Below the pieces are notes generated by a model. The model had not been told where the DNA came from. It worked only from the letters and a program-made list of their open reading frames with translations, and did no database searches. From CAZOBJ01 sp964577825 (lineage in GTDB: Bacteria > Planctomycetota > SZUA-567 > JAFGNG01): a stretch of 64,000 nucleotides of DNA. The translations under genes and the position numbers were made by a program. Of this stretch, positions 26,468 through 35,659 are shown in pieces. The stretch is taken from positions 4,266 through 68,265 of the forward strand of contig CAZOBJ010000004.1 in assembly GCA_964577825.1 (NCBI GenBank). The letters run 5' to 3'. Every line of letters starts with the position of its first letter. Position 1 is the first letter of the stretch.

Positions 26468-27523
26468 ATGCAGCGCACCTGCCGCACCGCGGCGATTGTC
26501 GGTCTGGGACGCATGGGCGTGGTCGAGGTCGATCTGCCGGACCTCGGCGAGACGGACGTGCTCGTGGAGGTCCATGCGTCGCTGGTGAGCCCCGGCACGG
26601 AGCTCGGCGGATGGCGCGCGTTCGCCGAAGAGCGCGGCACGGAGGCGCCCGACCGGACGCCGCGCCCCTTCGGGTATGCGAACGCGGGCGTGGTGCGGGA
26701 AACGGGCGCCCGGGTGCAGGGGCTCGCGGTCGGCGACCGGGTCGCGTGCATGGGATCCGGCGCGCGGCATGCCACGCACGCGGCCGTGGCCCAGAACCTG
26801 TGCGCGCCGCTGCCGGATGGGCTGTCGTTCGCCGACGGGGCCTACGCGCACCTGGCCGCCACGGCGCTGCATGCGGTCCGCCGCCTGGAGCCGGAGTTGG
26901 GCGCACGGTACCTGGTTGTGGGCCTGGGCCTCGTGGGCCAACTCGCTGCGCAGTTCGTGCGGGCCGCGGGAGCGCCTGTCATCGGATGGGAGGGGATTGC
27001 GCGGCGCGTGGAACGGGCGCGGTCCTGGGGCATCGACGAGGCCCTGGTCGTGGACGAGCCCGCCGATTCGGTGGCGCCCACCCGCGCGTTCACCGGCGAC
27101 CTCGGGCTGGACGGGGCGGTGTTCGCGTTCACCGGCGATGCGCTGTCCACGCTCGACGCCACGGTGCGGTGCCTGCGCGCGACTCCGGACGGCCACCCGG
27201 TGGGCGCCATCGTGGACGTGGGCAACGTCACGTTCCCGTACGCCAAGCGACACGCGAACATCGACCTGCGCCGGTCTGCGCGCACCGGCCCCGGGTACCA
27301 CGATCCGGCCTGGGAGGCGGGCGCCGACTATCCCCGCGACCACGTGCGCTGGACCACGCGCGCGAATCTGGACGCGTGTCTGCGGCTCGCGGCCGAGGGG
27401 CGTGTGGACTTCGGGGCGCTGACCACGCACACGGTGCCCCTGTCGGAAGCGGGCGAACGCGTCGACGCGCTGCTCGATACGCCCGACGAGGTGCTGGGCC
27501 TGGTGTTCGAGACGCAGCGCTGA
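26468..27523 (+). CDS. Medium-chain dehydrogenase/reductase, zinc-ligand-poor type
   Basis: 351 residues, preceded by GGAGGGG. It has a GroES-like N-terminal domain (SPGTELGGW; GYANAGVV; LAVGDRVACMG) and a Rossmann domain with the dinucleotide loop VVGLGLVGQLAAQ near residue 160. The catalytic cysteine and structural Cys cluster of alcohol dehydrogenases are missing; SPGTE replaces them, as in the oxidoreductases that act on sugars or sugar acids. It probably oxidises or reduces a polyol or sugar derivative with NAD(P). The next gene, a metal-dependent amidohydrolase, starts 136 bp downstream in the same direction, so they may act on one catabolic route. Confidence 0.85.
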   Translation: MQRTCRTAAIVGLGRMGVVEVDLPDLGETDVLVEVHASLVSPGTELGGWRAFAEERGTEAPDRTPRPFGYANAGVVRETGARVQGLAVGDRVACMGSGARHATHAAVAQNLCAPLPDGLSFADGAYAHLAATALHAVRRLEPELGARYLVVGLGLVGQLAAQFVRAAGAPVIGWEGIARRVERARSWGIDEALVVDEPADSVAPTRAFTGDLGLDGAVFAFTGDALSTLDATVRCLRATPDGHPVGAIVDVGNVTFPYAKRHANIDLRRSARTGPGYHDPAWEAGADYPRDHVRWTTRANLDACLRLAAEGRVDFGALTTHTVPLSEAGERVDALLDTPDEVLGLVFETQR

Positions 27524-27659
27524 CAGAGAAGGGCAAAATTGCGCGGCCGCGGTTCTCTGCGTTGGGCGCGAGCCGCAGGCCGGACACAGGGCGAGCGCGT
27601 GCGGCGCAGGGCCTGGCATGGCCCGGACGCCGGTGCGCGAAGACGAGGAGGAAGACGTC

Positions 27660-28421
27660 GTGATTATCGACAGCCACGTGCACCTGTCCATGAAGGTGGG
27701 GGCCGGGCCGCTGGTCAAGGCCTGCGACGAGATCGGCATCGACAAGGTGTGCCTGCTGCTGCACTACCCCCACCTGAAGTACGCGATGAGCGAGGCCCCG
27801 GACCGCGTGCTGCCCGTGGTGTACTACAATCTGGACCTGGACAGTCCTTCGTTCATCCACGTGCTGGCGGACCGCGGGGTCAAGGGGCTGAAGATCATCC
27901 GGCCCAGGCACCCGTATGACGACGAGCGGTACTTCCCGACCTACGAACGCGCCCAGGAGGATGAGCTGCCGATCCTGTTCCACACGGGCATCGTGGCCGG
28001 CACGCAGCCGGTCTCCTGCGACCACATGCGGCCCATCCGATTGGACCACATAGCTCGAACCTTCCCGAAGCTGAAGATCCACGGCGCGCACCTGGGCAAC
28101 CCCTGGTACGAAGAGGCCAGCATGTCCATGCGCTACCGCGAGAACCTGTGGTTCGACCTGTCCGGGTCGACGCTCAAGAAGAAGACCCCGGAGTTCATCC
28201 GGTCGCTTCTGTGGTGGGACCGGCCCGGCCATCCGTACAAGGCGGGCGGAGACAAGCACCCCTACGAGAAAATCCTGTTCGGCACGGACGTGGCGCCGGA
28301 ATGGATGGCCGACACGTGGAACGACTACCAGCGATTGCTCGATGCCATGGAGGTGCCCGAGGAGTACCGGCGCAAGATCCTGGGCGAGAACGCGGCCGAA
28401 GTCTACGGAGTAGAGACCTAG
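27660..28421 (+). CDS. Amidohydrolase-family metal hydrolase
   Basis: 253 residues from GTG 27660, 7 bases after AGGAGGA; a longer frame from 27618 lacks a better ribosome site. It begins IIDSHVHLS, the HxH metal motif of the amidohydrolase superfamily. GAHLGNPWYEEA supplies a later histidine, and the catalytic Asp lies in FGTDVAPEW. This pattern is that of the amidohydrolase_2 branch (lactonases, decarboxylases of the ACMSD type). The substrate is unknown; the preceding dehydrogenase suggests a sugar-acid lactone, as an inference. It ends 34 bp before the end of a convergent sulfatase gene. Confidence 0.87.
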   Translation: MIIDSHVHLSMKVGAGPLVKACDEIGIDKVCLLLHYPHLKYAMSEAPDRVLPVVYYNLDLDSPSFIHVLADRGVKGLKIIRPRHPYDDERYFPTYERAQEDELPILFHTGIVAGTQPVSCDHMRPIRLDHIARTFPKLKIHGAHLGNPWYEEASMSMRYRENLWFDLSGSTLKKKTPEFIRSLLWWDRPGHPYKAGGDKHPYEKILFGTDVAPEWMADTWNDYQRLLDAMEVPEEYRRKILGENAAEVYGVET

Positions 28422-28455
28422 GCCACGCGCCAGGGGCCCGCCGGCGGGCCGTGCG

Positions 28456-29997
28456 CTATGCCTTGGGCACGTCGCCCCAGTAGTAGGGGTCGGGCAGGCC
28501 CGAGGCGATCCACCGCTCGTACAGGGGCTTGAACCGCGCCTTCTGGTCCTTGCCCAGCGGGGGCATGGCGTCCTCCGAGGCCACGCACCAGTTGAGCAGC
28601 CGGTCCTTGTGCTCGGCGACGATCTCCTCGTGGCCGGGCACAGGGGCCAGGTTGCGCAGCTCCCACGGGTCGGCGTCCATGTCGTAGAGCTCGGCCTCGC
28701 CCGTGTCGTACCACACGTACTTCCAGCGGTCGGTGCGTACCATCTTCACGCGCCCGCCCCAGTAGCCTTCCGCGGTGACGCGCCGCCAGTTCTCGAACGG
28801 GTTGGACAGGGCCTCCAGGTCGTCCAGGCTCTTGGGCCGGTGGGGCCGCACTTCGGTGCCCGCCTCCGAGAAGCACGCCTCGCGCGCGGGGTAGTCTTCC
28901 TCGCCCAGTAGGGCGCGCGCGTGGCTGAGACCCTGCACGCCCGGGGGCGTCTGTGCGCCGCACAGGTCCAACACCGTGGGCAGCAAGTCCACGTTCTCGG
29001 TCAGCGCGTCCGTGCGCGCCCCCGCCGGGAACCGGCCCGGCCACCACCACACGTACGGGATGCGGGTGAGCGCGTCGTACATGGTGTTCGACTTGTGCAG
29101 CAACCCGTGCTCGCCCAGGTAGTCGCCGTGGTCCGAGGTGAAGATGACAATCGTGTCCTCGCCCAGGCCCGCGCGGTCCAGGCGCTCGAACACGCGGCCG
29201 ATCATGTCGTCGATGTACCGGCAATGCCCGTAGTACAGGCTGATTACGCGGCGCCAGTCGGCCTCCGTGGCCGCGTCGAAGCCCAAGACCTTGCGGGTGA
29301 CGCGTTGGCACAAGGGCTTGGTGCCCAGCTCGTCTTGGGGGGGCAGGTCCACGTCCTCGGGCGCGACGACCCCCTCGTAAGCCTCCGGCACGGTGAACGG
29401 CCAGTGCGGCCCGGGGTAGCTCAGCCACATGAAGAACGGCTGGGCCCCGATCCGGTCGATGAACCGCAGCGCCGCCTCGGTGATGAGCCCTTCGTCGCAG
29501 ACCTCCGGGGGGTAGGGGAGCACCGCTTGCCCGAAGGCGCAAGAGACCTGGTCGCGCAGATTGTAGTGGTATTCGGTGGCCTCGCGCGCGAGCGCGCCGA
29601 AGTCATCGGGCACCTCGTGCAGGCCGAAGTGCATGGCCGTGACCCGCTCGTCGAACGCGCTCGCCTCTCCCTGCGGGCGGAAGCAGTGGTCCTTGCCGAA
29701 GAGCGCGGTGCGGTACCCGGCCATCTTGAGGAGCCCGGGCAGGTGCAGCTCGCGCCGGGGCAGGGAGATCCCGTTCGAGCGCACGCCGTTCACGTGCGGA
29801 TACCGGCCCGTCATGCACGCGGCCCGGCTGGGCATGCACACCGGGTACACGCAATAGGCGCGTTCGTACAGCACGCCCTCGCGGGCCATGCGGTCCACGG
29901 TCGGGGTCTGCGACACGCTGCCCCGGTAGCAGGAGAGCGCGCGGAGGTTCTCCTCGTCGGTCATGATGAAGATCACGTTCGGCTGTCGGCGCGCCAT
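28456..29997 (-). CDS. Sulfatase, FGly type (third)
   Basis: 513 residues from ATG 29995-29997, eight bases after AAGGAG. It is a type I sulfatase with N-terminal IMTDEENLRAL and the formylglycine motif CMPSR (Cys54), which is the canonical CxPSR form in contrast to the CTPAR of the other two. It also has FTSDHGDYLGEHGLLHKSN and LYDMDADPWELRN near the C-terminus. No signal peptide is visible. It lies 136 bp downstream of the rhomboid gene on the same strand. Substrate unknown. The three sulfatases here are scattered singly instead of forming one polysaccharide utilisation locus. Confidence 0.93.
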   Translation of the reverse strand: MARRQPNVIFIMTDEENLRALSCYRGSVSQTPTVDRMAREGVLYERAYCVYPVCMPSRAACMTGRYPHVNGVRSNGISLPRRELHLPGLLKMAGYRTALFGKDHCFRPQGEASAFDERVTAMHFGLHEVPDDFGALAREATEYHYNLRDQVSCAFGQAVLPYPPEVCDEGLITEAALRFIDRIGAQPFFMWLSYPGPHWPFTVPEAYEGVVAPEDVDLPPQDELGTKPLCQRVTRKVLGFDAATEADWRRVISLYYGHCRYIDDMIGRVFERLDRAGLGEDTIVIFTSDHGDYLGEHGLLHKSNTMYDALTRIPYVWWWPGRFPAGARTDALTENVDLLPTVLDLCGAQTPPGVQGLSHARALLGEEDYPAREACFSEAGTEVRPHRPKSLDDLEALSNPFENWRRVTAEGYWGGRVKMVRTDRWKYVWYDTGEAELYDMDADPWELRNLAPVPGHEEIVAEHKDRLLNWCVASEDAMPPLGKDQKARFKPLYERWIASGLPDPYYWGDVPKA

Positions 29998-30133
29998 GGC
30001 AGGGCTCCTTTTCGAAGGCCGAATGCGCGGCGTGTCGTCCCTTCGTGCCGCGGGCTGGAGCATAGCCGCCCGCCTCGCCGACCGTCAAGCCCGAAGCGCG
30101 GGGCCCCTCGAGCCGCGGGGTGGGCGGGACCGG

Positions 30134-31375
30134 CTACATGAGCTGGGGTCGGCCGCCGCTCCAGGCCACGGATCGCGCGAGCGTCGACTCCGGGTACAGG
30201 CCCTGGAGCAGGCCGAAGGCGCGCTCGGCGCAGTAGGTGTCCTGCCGCGCCAGGCACAGGTCGCCGAGTTCGTACAGGAAGCGCGGGGTCTCTTCCGAAA
30301 GGGGGTAGCGCCCCAGGGCCGCGAGGAGCAGCGCCTGGCACGCGCGGACCTGCCCGAGGGTGCGCAGTGCCCGCGCCGCGCTCAGGCAGTCGCGGTCGCG
30401 CAGGCCCGGGTGTAGGGCCTCCCCGTCCTGCTGTCCGTGCACGGTCGCCTGGAGCAGGGCGTACGCGCCTGCCAGGTCGCCGGGGCGACGCGCCCTGGCT
30501 GCGGCGCGCAGGGCCAGGAGGGCCTGGGCCTGGGCCTTGGCCGTGCGGCCTGCCTGGAGCTGCGCGCGTGCGCGCGCCAGGTGTGCGCCGGGGCTCTTGT
30601 CCTGCGCGCAGGCCTTGTCCAGGAGCTCGGTCGCACGCGCCCAGTCGCCCGTGGTGCCGGCCCGTCGGATGGACCGCCAGCGCGCCTCGCGCCCCTGTGC
30701 GCGCGCGAGCCGCCGAAGCGCCCGGGCCGTAGGCCCCGAGCCCACGACCACGGAGCCGAACACGAACCCGCCGACATGCGCCCAGAAGGCCACGCCCATG
30801 ACCTCGGGCATGTCCGAGAGCAGCAGCCCGTACAACAGCTGTCCGCCGAACCATCCGCCCAGGAATACGACCGCGGGCACCCGGACCTTGCCGTAGATCG
30901 GCTGGACAAAGGAGATCCACACGTACAGGCACCGCACGCGCACCGTGGGCGCGAGCACCAGGAACGCGCCCAGTAGCCCGGAGATGGCCCCGGACGCGCC
31001 CACGCAGGGGATGTCGCTCGCGTCGTCGCCGACAAACGCCATGTGCGTGAGTCCGGCCAGCACCCCGGCCGCGACATAAAACGCGAGATACCGCCACAGC
31101 CCCAGGCGCTCCTCCACGGTACGCCCGAAAATCCACAGGAAGAACATGTTGCCCGCCAGGTGCAGGAGGCCACCGTGCAGGAACTGGCTGGTGAACAGGG
31201 TGTGCGCGCGGGCGGCCTCCTCGGGCACGAACCCCCAGCGCAGATACACGAGCTCCCGCGACATGTCGTTGAGCGGGATCATGGCCGCGAACACGAGCAC
31301 ATTCACGGCGATCAGCCCGATCGTTGCCCACGGTCGGATGCCCAGCGGCCGTTCGATCGCATAGGGCAGGAACAT
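30134..31375 (-). CDS. Rhomboid intramembrane serine protease with TPR-like tail
   Basis: 413 residues. Residues 1-215 form the six-helix rhomboid core: oxyanion Asn76 in HLAGNMFF, nucleophile Ser129 in GASGAISG, and the catalytic His200 in AHVGGFVFG, so it should be active. The remaining 190 residues are soluble alpha-helical repeats of TPR or Sel1 character (ATELLDKACAQDKSPGAHLA; FLYELGDLCLARQDTYCAE). The enzyme cuts membrane-spanning helices. The gene starts 3 bp after the stop of a zinc-finger membrane protein, itself 7 bp after another, so the three are translationally coupled. The neighbours, each with one transmembrane segment, are candidate substrates. Confidence 0.9.
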   Translation of the reverse strand: MFLPYAIERPLGIRPWATIGLIAVNVLVFAAMIPLNDMSRELVYLRWGFVPEEAARAHTLFTSQFLHGGLLHLAGNMFFLWIFGRTVEERLGLWRYLAFYVAAGVLAGLTHMAFVGDDASDIPCVGASGAISGLLGAFLVLAPTVRVRCLYVWISFVQPIYGKVRVPAVVFLGGWFGGQLLYGLLLSDMPEVMGVAFWAHVGGFVFGSVVVGSGPTARALRRLARAQGREARWRSIRRAGTTGDWARATELLDKACAQDKSPGAHLARARAQLQAGRTAKAQAQALLALRAAARARRPGDLAGAYALLQATVHGQQDGEALHPGLRDRDCLSAARALRTLGQVRACQALLLAALGRYPLSEETPRFLYELGDLCLARQDTYCAERAFGLLQGLYPESTLARSVAWSGGRPQLM

Positions 31376-31378
31376 GGC

Positions 31379-32539
31379 TCACTCGTCCAGCGGCACCACG
31401 CGCAGGGTCTCCTGCGCGTCGTCGCCTTGGTCCTGGTCGCCGCTCGCCTCGCGCGCGGGTAGCACGGGAAGCGGCATCCCATCTGTTGCCGACGGCGCCT
31501 CGCTCGCAGACGGCTCGGGTCGCTCGGGGTCTTGCTGGGCCCCTGCGGAGGGCGTCTCCTCGCGCAGCCGGTCAGTCCAGGGCGAGTGCGGATGGTTGGC
31601 GGCCAGGCGGTCCCGCGCGGCGCGCGCTTCCTGCGGGTGCTTCAACCGCTCGTGGCATCGGGCCAGGCGATACAGGGCGTGCGCGGGATCGGCCGGGCCT
31701 GCCAGATGCCGCAGCGCGGCGTCGATCCTGCGCTCCTGGAGCGGCCGCCCCTGGCTCTCGATGAATTCCCCGAGAACGTCCTTGGACGCGGGAGACGCCT
31801 CAGCCGCCTCGCGATAGCAGGCAGCCGCTTGGTCGAGGTGGCCGAGGCAGTCGTCATGCAGGCGTCCCTGCCAGAACGCGGCCAGGGCGGCCACCTCCCT
31901 GCCCGCGTGCGCTTCTTGGGCGCGCGCGAGCCACTGCGCCGCGGCCTCCGGGTCGCGCGCGGTCACGGCGAACCGGCCCATGGCCGCGTAGGCGCGGCCC
32001 AAGCGCTCGCGCACCTCGGCGGTCTCTCTTCCCTGGTCGGGCAATCGGCGCAATCGGGTCTGGAAGGACTCCACGACCGGCCGGAGCGCGCGCCAGGCGC
32101 CTGCGGCCTTCACCTGGGCGAGGTCGGTCTGCTCGGCCTGGTCCAGGGCCTCGACGGCCAACTGCAGGCGCATGGCCTTGGCTAGGAAGCGGCGCTCGCG
32201 TCGCGTACGCTGCTTTTCTGTGATCGCTCCCGCGGGTTCGGCCCGTTCGCCGCGCCCATACAGCCCATAGACAAGGCTCAGTGCGATGATCGCCGCAAGC
32301 AGCAGGAACGCCGGATGGAGAACGACCCGCCTGGCCGTCGCCCCCGACAGGGCGGGCAGGTACCGACAGCGCGTACACAAAGGCTCGCGCGCGGTGACCG
32401 CAAAGCAGTCCGGGCACATCCCCCGCCCGCAGCGGGCGCACACAGCCCAGGCGGGTGCCCCAGGGTGATGCGCACAGGCGAGGGTCGTCCCGGCCCGCGC
32501 GTCGCGGTGTTCGTGGACGAACTCCTCGATGGGCCCCAT
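31379..32539 (-). CDS. Zinc-finger single-pass membrane protein with TPR-like domain
   Basis: 386 residues. The N-terminal 60 residues hold a B-box-like zinc-binding pattern: Cys22, His25, Cys34, Cys37, Cys42, Cys45, then Cys55 and Cys58. One hydrophobic segment follows (about residues 75-94, PAFLLLAAIIALSLVYGLYG). Beyond it lie about 220 residues of helical repeats with alternating Ala, Leu and Arg (AACYREAAEASPASKDVLGE; AHALYRLARCHERL) and a polar acidic tail. The zinc finger would face the cytoplasm and the repeats the periplasm. It is the middle gene of a three-gene operon ending in the rhomboid protease. Function is not known; a scaffold or sensing role is inference. Confidence 0.75.
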   Translation of the reverse strand: MGPIEEFVHEHRDARAGTTLACAHHPGAPAWAVCARCGRGMCPDCFAVTAREPLCTRCRYLPALSGATARRVVLHPAFLLLAAIIALSLVYGLYGRGERAEPAGAITEKQRTRRERRFLAKAMRLQLAVEALDQAEQTDLAQVKAAGAWRALRPVVESFQTRLRRLPDQGRETAEVRERLGRAYAAMGRFAVTARDPEAAAQWLARAQEAHAGREVAALAAFWQGRLHDDCLGHLDQAAACYREAAEASPASKDVLGEFIESQGRPLQERRIDAALRHLAGPADPAHALYRLARCHERLKHPQEARAARDRLAANHPHSPWTDRLREETPSAGAQQDPERPEPSASEAPSATDGMPLPVLPAREASGDQDQGDDAQETLRVVPLDE

Positions 32540-32546
32540 AGCGTCC

Positions 32547-34256
32547 TCACCACACGCGGCTGACCGCGTGCACGGTATGCCCGCCGCCCCCTGCGGCGCC
32601 GCGCCGCACGGGTGGGAGCATGGTGTCAGGGCGGCCCTGATGGATGGTGAAGAGGACGAGCTTGTCCGTGAGCACGGCGTCGGCGAGAAAGCCCTCCTGC
32701 TTGTGCGTCCACGCGATGCCGCCGTCGTCCGGTTCGAGTCCGCACAGGTGGGTGACGCCCTTTCTACCCAGGGTCAGTAGCCCGCCGGGCGAGCTCACCC
32801 GGGCCACCACCGGCCCGCCCGGGCCACAGACCACGTGTCCGCCGATCTCCTCATGGACCCAGAGCGTGTCTCCCGCTTTCAGGTCGATGGCGTGCAGCCG
32901 CGAGATGGAGCGCGAGAGCGTGAAGTCCTGGTCGCCCGCCAGCTCCTGGACGTCGATGCCCGGGGCCTGCGGCCAGGCCGGGATGGGCGCTTCCTCTTCG
33001 TCCTGTTCGATGGTCTCGGTGCGCCAGTCGGGCACGTACGCGCGTCGCGGCCCGAGCACGGGCTCGCCCGCGCGGTCGCTGATCGCCGCGGTCCACAGCA
33101 CCTGCCCGGAAGCGCGATTCAGGCACACGAGCCCGTCCTGCGCATCGCGAAGCAGAACGTGCCCGGGGCCGACCTGCGCGCGCGCCTGCCCTGCGTTGTG
33201 CGGGTGTTCCCACTGTTTCTGTCCGCCAGGCGTGAGGGCGTACAGCTTTCGGGCCGTGGACAATACGAGGCCCTGTGCGTCCGCGTGCAGGCCCGTGAGG
33301 CGCCCGCCCTCGATCTGCGCTTTCCACTGACCATCGCCCGAACGCAGGTCCAGGGCGAGGAGGGCGTCTTGCGCCGCATCCGTGAGCATGCCGCCCTGGC
33401 CGAGGAACAAGAGGCCCTTGTGCGCAGCGAGCGCCTCGGCCGCCGGCGGGCCGTCCAACGGCCGCGACCAGAGCTCGCCTCCGGCGGCGGCGTCGAGCGC
33501 GCGGAGCACAGTCTTGTCGCGCACCAAGAGCTCGCGGTTGGCCCCGAGCACGCCGGAGAAGGCCCCGCGAAACGCGTTGCGTGATGCCTGTTGTCCGGGC
33601 TGCGGCCTGTAGGGCTTGTAGGTGCTCGACACGTAGCAGAGCACATCGTCGGCCGCGACCGGCGGCTGGTCGAGCTGCCCCTCGACCGCGTGCTGCCAGC
33701 TCACCGACTTCTCACGCGTGCGCACGCAATAGAGCGAGTTCTCGCTCCACACGAGCAGCGACCCCTGCGCCAGGACCTTGGGCAGGCACCGGTCCAGCCC
33801 CTGTCCGGCGCGTACGCGCCACAGCTCCTTGCCCGTGGCCGGGTCCAGGGCATGCACATTCCCGGTGTGGGTGGCCACGTACAGGGTCTTGCCCTGCAGC
33901 GTGAGCCCGGACAGGGCGCCGCCTTGCTCCGGGTGGAAGGTCCACATCGTCTTTCCGGCGTCGCTGGCCAGCCGCACGGCGATCCAGGCGGCCAAGAGCA
34001 AGACGGCCGCAGGAACCACCCGTCGCGTGAAGAACCGCATGGCTGCCACGGATCGTTCATGGGCCTGGGCTCGCTGCGCGCGGGCCTGCTGCGTCTCCAT
34101 GGCCTCGCGTTCTCGCTGCGCCTGGTTCTTGCAGGCCTGGGAGCAGAAGTAACCGTACGTCCTTCGGCAGGCGGCGCAGATGCCCTGTCCGCAGGTCTGG
34201 CACCTGGCCACGGCCGGCCGGTCGGGATGCTGCTTGCATGCGAGCCGCTTTGCCAT
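32547..34256 (-). CDS. Zinc-finger membrane protein with PQQ-like beta-propeller
   Basis: 569 residues from ATG 34254-34256, 6-7 bases after GGAGG; upstream in-frame sequence lacks a ribosome site. The N-terminus has a B-box-like finger (Cys7, His10, Cys19, Cys22, Cys27, Cys30, Cys38, Cys42), then a charged coiled stretch and one transmembrane segment (about residues 79-96). From residue 105 there is a WD/PQQ-type propeller with repeated blades such as LYVATHTGNVHALDPATGKELW and VLWTAAISDRAGEPV. It lacks the catalytic features of PQQ dehydrogenases, so it is probably a binding or sensor domain outside the membrane. It heads the operon with the second zinc-finger protein and the rhomboid. Confidence 0.82.
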   Translation of the reverse strand: MAKRLACKQHPDRPAVARCQTCGQGICAACRRTYGYFCSQACKNQAQREREAMETQQARAQRAQAHERSVAAMRFFTRRVVPAAVLLLAAWIAVRLASDAGKTMWTFHPEQGGALSGLTLQGKTLYVATHTGNVHALDPATGKELWRVRAGQGLDRCLPKVLAQGSLLVWSENSLYCVRTREKSVSWQHAVEGQLDQPPVAADDVLCYVSSTYKPYRPQPGQQASRNAFRGAFSGVLGANRELLVRDKTVLRALDAAAGGELWSRPLDGPPAAEALAAHKGLLFLGQGGMLTDAAQDALLALDLRSGDGQWKAQIEGGRLTGLHADAQGLVLSTARKLYALTPGGQKQWEHPHNAGQARAQVGPGHVLLRDAQDGLVCLNRASGQVLWTAAISDRAGEPVLGPRRAYVPDWRTETIEQDEEEAPIPAWPQAPGIDVQELAGDQDFTLSRSISRLHAIDLKAGDTLWVHEEIGGHVVCGPGGPVVARVSSPGGLLTLGRKGVTHLCGLEPDDGGIAWTHKQEGFLADAVLTDKLVLFTIHQGRPDTMLPPVRRGAAGGGGHTVHAVSRVW

Positions 34257-34453
34257 GCCTTGCCTCCATGCGGCGCCCTCGGGGCCCAGCCCGCGCCCGT
34301 CAAAGCATACCCGGGCGACGCCGCGGCGGCAAGTTCCGCGTTCGTTCGGGTTGCATGGGAGGGTCTTGACGGTCGGAGCCCGCGGGCTACCATGGGGCTG
34401 CTGCGCCGGGCAACCGCCGAGCGCATCGGAGGCCATGCAGGAGGGGGAGCGGC

Positions 34454-35551
34454 ATGATCGTCGGCGTACCGAAGGAGATCAAGACGCACGAGTACCGCGT
34501 GGCCCTGCTGCCGGTCGGGGCCAGGCTGCTGGCCGAGGACGGGCACCAGGTGCTCGTCCAGCGCGGGGCCGGCGCGGGCAGCGGGTTCACGGACGCGGAC
34601 TACGAGGCCGCCGGCGCCACGCTCGTCGACGGGCCGGAGCCGATCTTCGAGCGCGCGGAACTGCTCATCAAGGTGAAGGAGCCCCAGCCTGCGGAGATCG
34701 AGGCGCTGCGCAGCGACCAGGTGGTGTTCACCTACTTCCATTTCGCCGCGAGCCGGGAGCTCACCCAGGGGTGCCTGGGCGCGGGGATCACCGCGGTCGC
34801 GTACGAGACCCTGGAGGACGCCCACGGCCGGCTGCCCCTGCTCATCCCCATGAGCGAGGTGGCGGGCAAGCTCGCCATCCAGGAGGGCGCCAAGTACCTG
34901 GAGCGGCCCATGGGCGGCCGGGGCGTGCTCCTCGGCGGGGTGCCCGGGGTGGGCCCGGCCGACGTGCTCGTGCTCGGCGGCGGGGTGGTGGGCGCGTGCG
35001 CGGCGCGCATGGCCGCGGGTCTGGGCGCGAACGTGGTCATCACGGACATCAACCTGGACCGGCTGCGCTATCTCGACGAGGTGATGCCTCCGAACGTGAG
35101 CCTGCTCTTCTCGGACCCGCACGCCGTGGACGAACAGTTGCGCCGCGCGGACCTGGTGGTCGGGGCGGTGCTGATCCACGGCGCACGCGCGCCGCGGCTT
35201 GTCTCGCGCGCGCAGCTCGGGCACATGAAGCGCGGGGCCGTGGTCGTGGACGTGGGCATCGACCAGGGCGGGTGCTTCGAGACGAGCCGGCCCACCGCGC
35301 ACGACGACCCGGTCTACGAGGTGGACGGGGTGCTCCATTACTGCGTGGCCAACATGCCCGGCGCGGTGAGCCGTACGAGCAGCCAGGCCTTGTGCAACGC
35401 GACGCTGCCGTATGCGCGGGACCTCGCGGCCAAGGGCGTGGACGGGTTTGTGGCGCTGTCCGCGGGCCACGGGGCCGCGGTCAACATGCGTGCGGGCAAG
35501 CTCACGCACCCGGCCGTGGGGCAGGCCTTCCCCGATCTGCCCAGCGCCTGA
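34454..35551 (+). CDS. ald: Alanine dehydrogenase
   Basis: 365 residues, preceded by GGAGGGGGAGCGGC. It catalyses reversible oxidative deamination of L-alanine to pyruvate with NAD. The catalytic Lys75 (KVKEPQ) and His96 (FTYFHF) are at the family positions, and the NAD-binding loop VLGGGVVGACAARMA and the C-terminal VANMPGAVSRTSS stretch are intact. Length is normal. It is divergent from the zinc-finger operon across about 200 bp and is followed after 108 bp by a SurA-like isomerase gene in the same direction. It may serve nitrogen assimilation or redox balance during fermentation. Confidence 0.97.
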   Translation: MIVGVPKEIKTHEYRVALLPVGARLLAEDGHQVLVQRGAGAGSGFTDADYEAAGATLVDGPEPIFERAELLIKVKEPQPAEIEALRSDQVVFTYFHFAASRELTQGCLGAGITAVAYETLEDAHGRLPLLIPMSEVAGKLAIQEGAKYLERPMGGRGVLLGGVPGVGPADVLVLGGGVVGACAARMAAGLGANVVITDINLDRLRYLDEVMPPNVSLLFSDPHAVDEQLRRADLVVGAVLIHGARAPRLVSRAQLGHMKRGAVVVDVGIDQGGCFETSRPTAHDDPVYEVDGVLHYCVANMPGAVSRTSSQALCNATLPYARDLAAKGVDGFVALSAGHGAAVNMRAGKLTHPAVGQAFPDLPSA

Positions 35552-35659
35552 GCCTGCGCGAATCCCCGAAAACCCATGCCCGGGGTTGATTCCCGCCGCA
35601 GCCGCGGGTACACGTGGAGCGGTGCGCAAAGGGGTGCTTGCCTGAGAGGACCTGTGCGC

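Noticed and set aside
26611..27663. Overlapping plus-strand frame within the dehydrogenase gene
   Set aside because: It has an Arg/Gly-rich composition with no motifs; the other frame contains a full GroES-like and Rossmann pattern.
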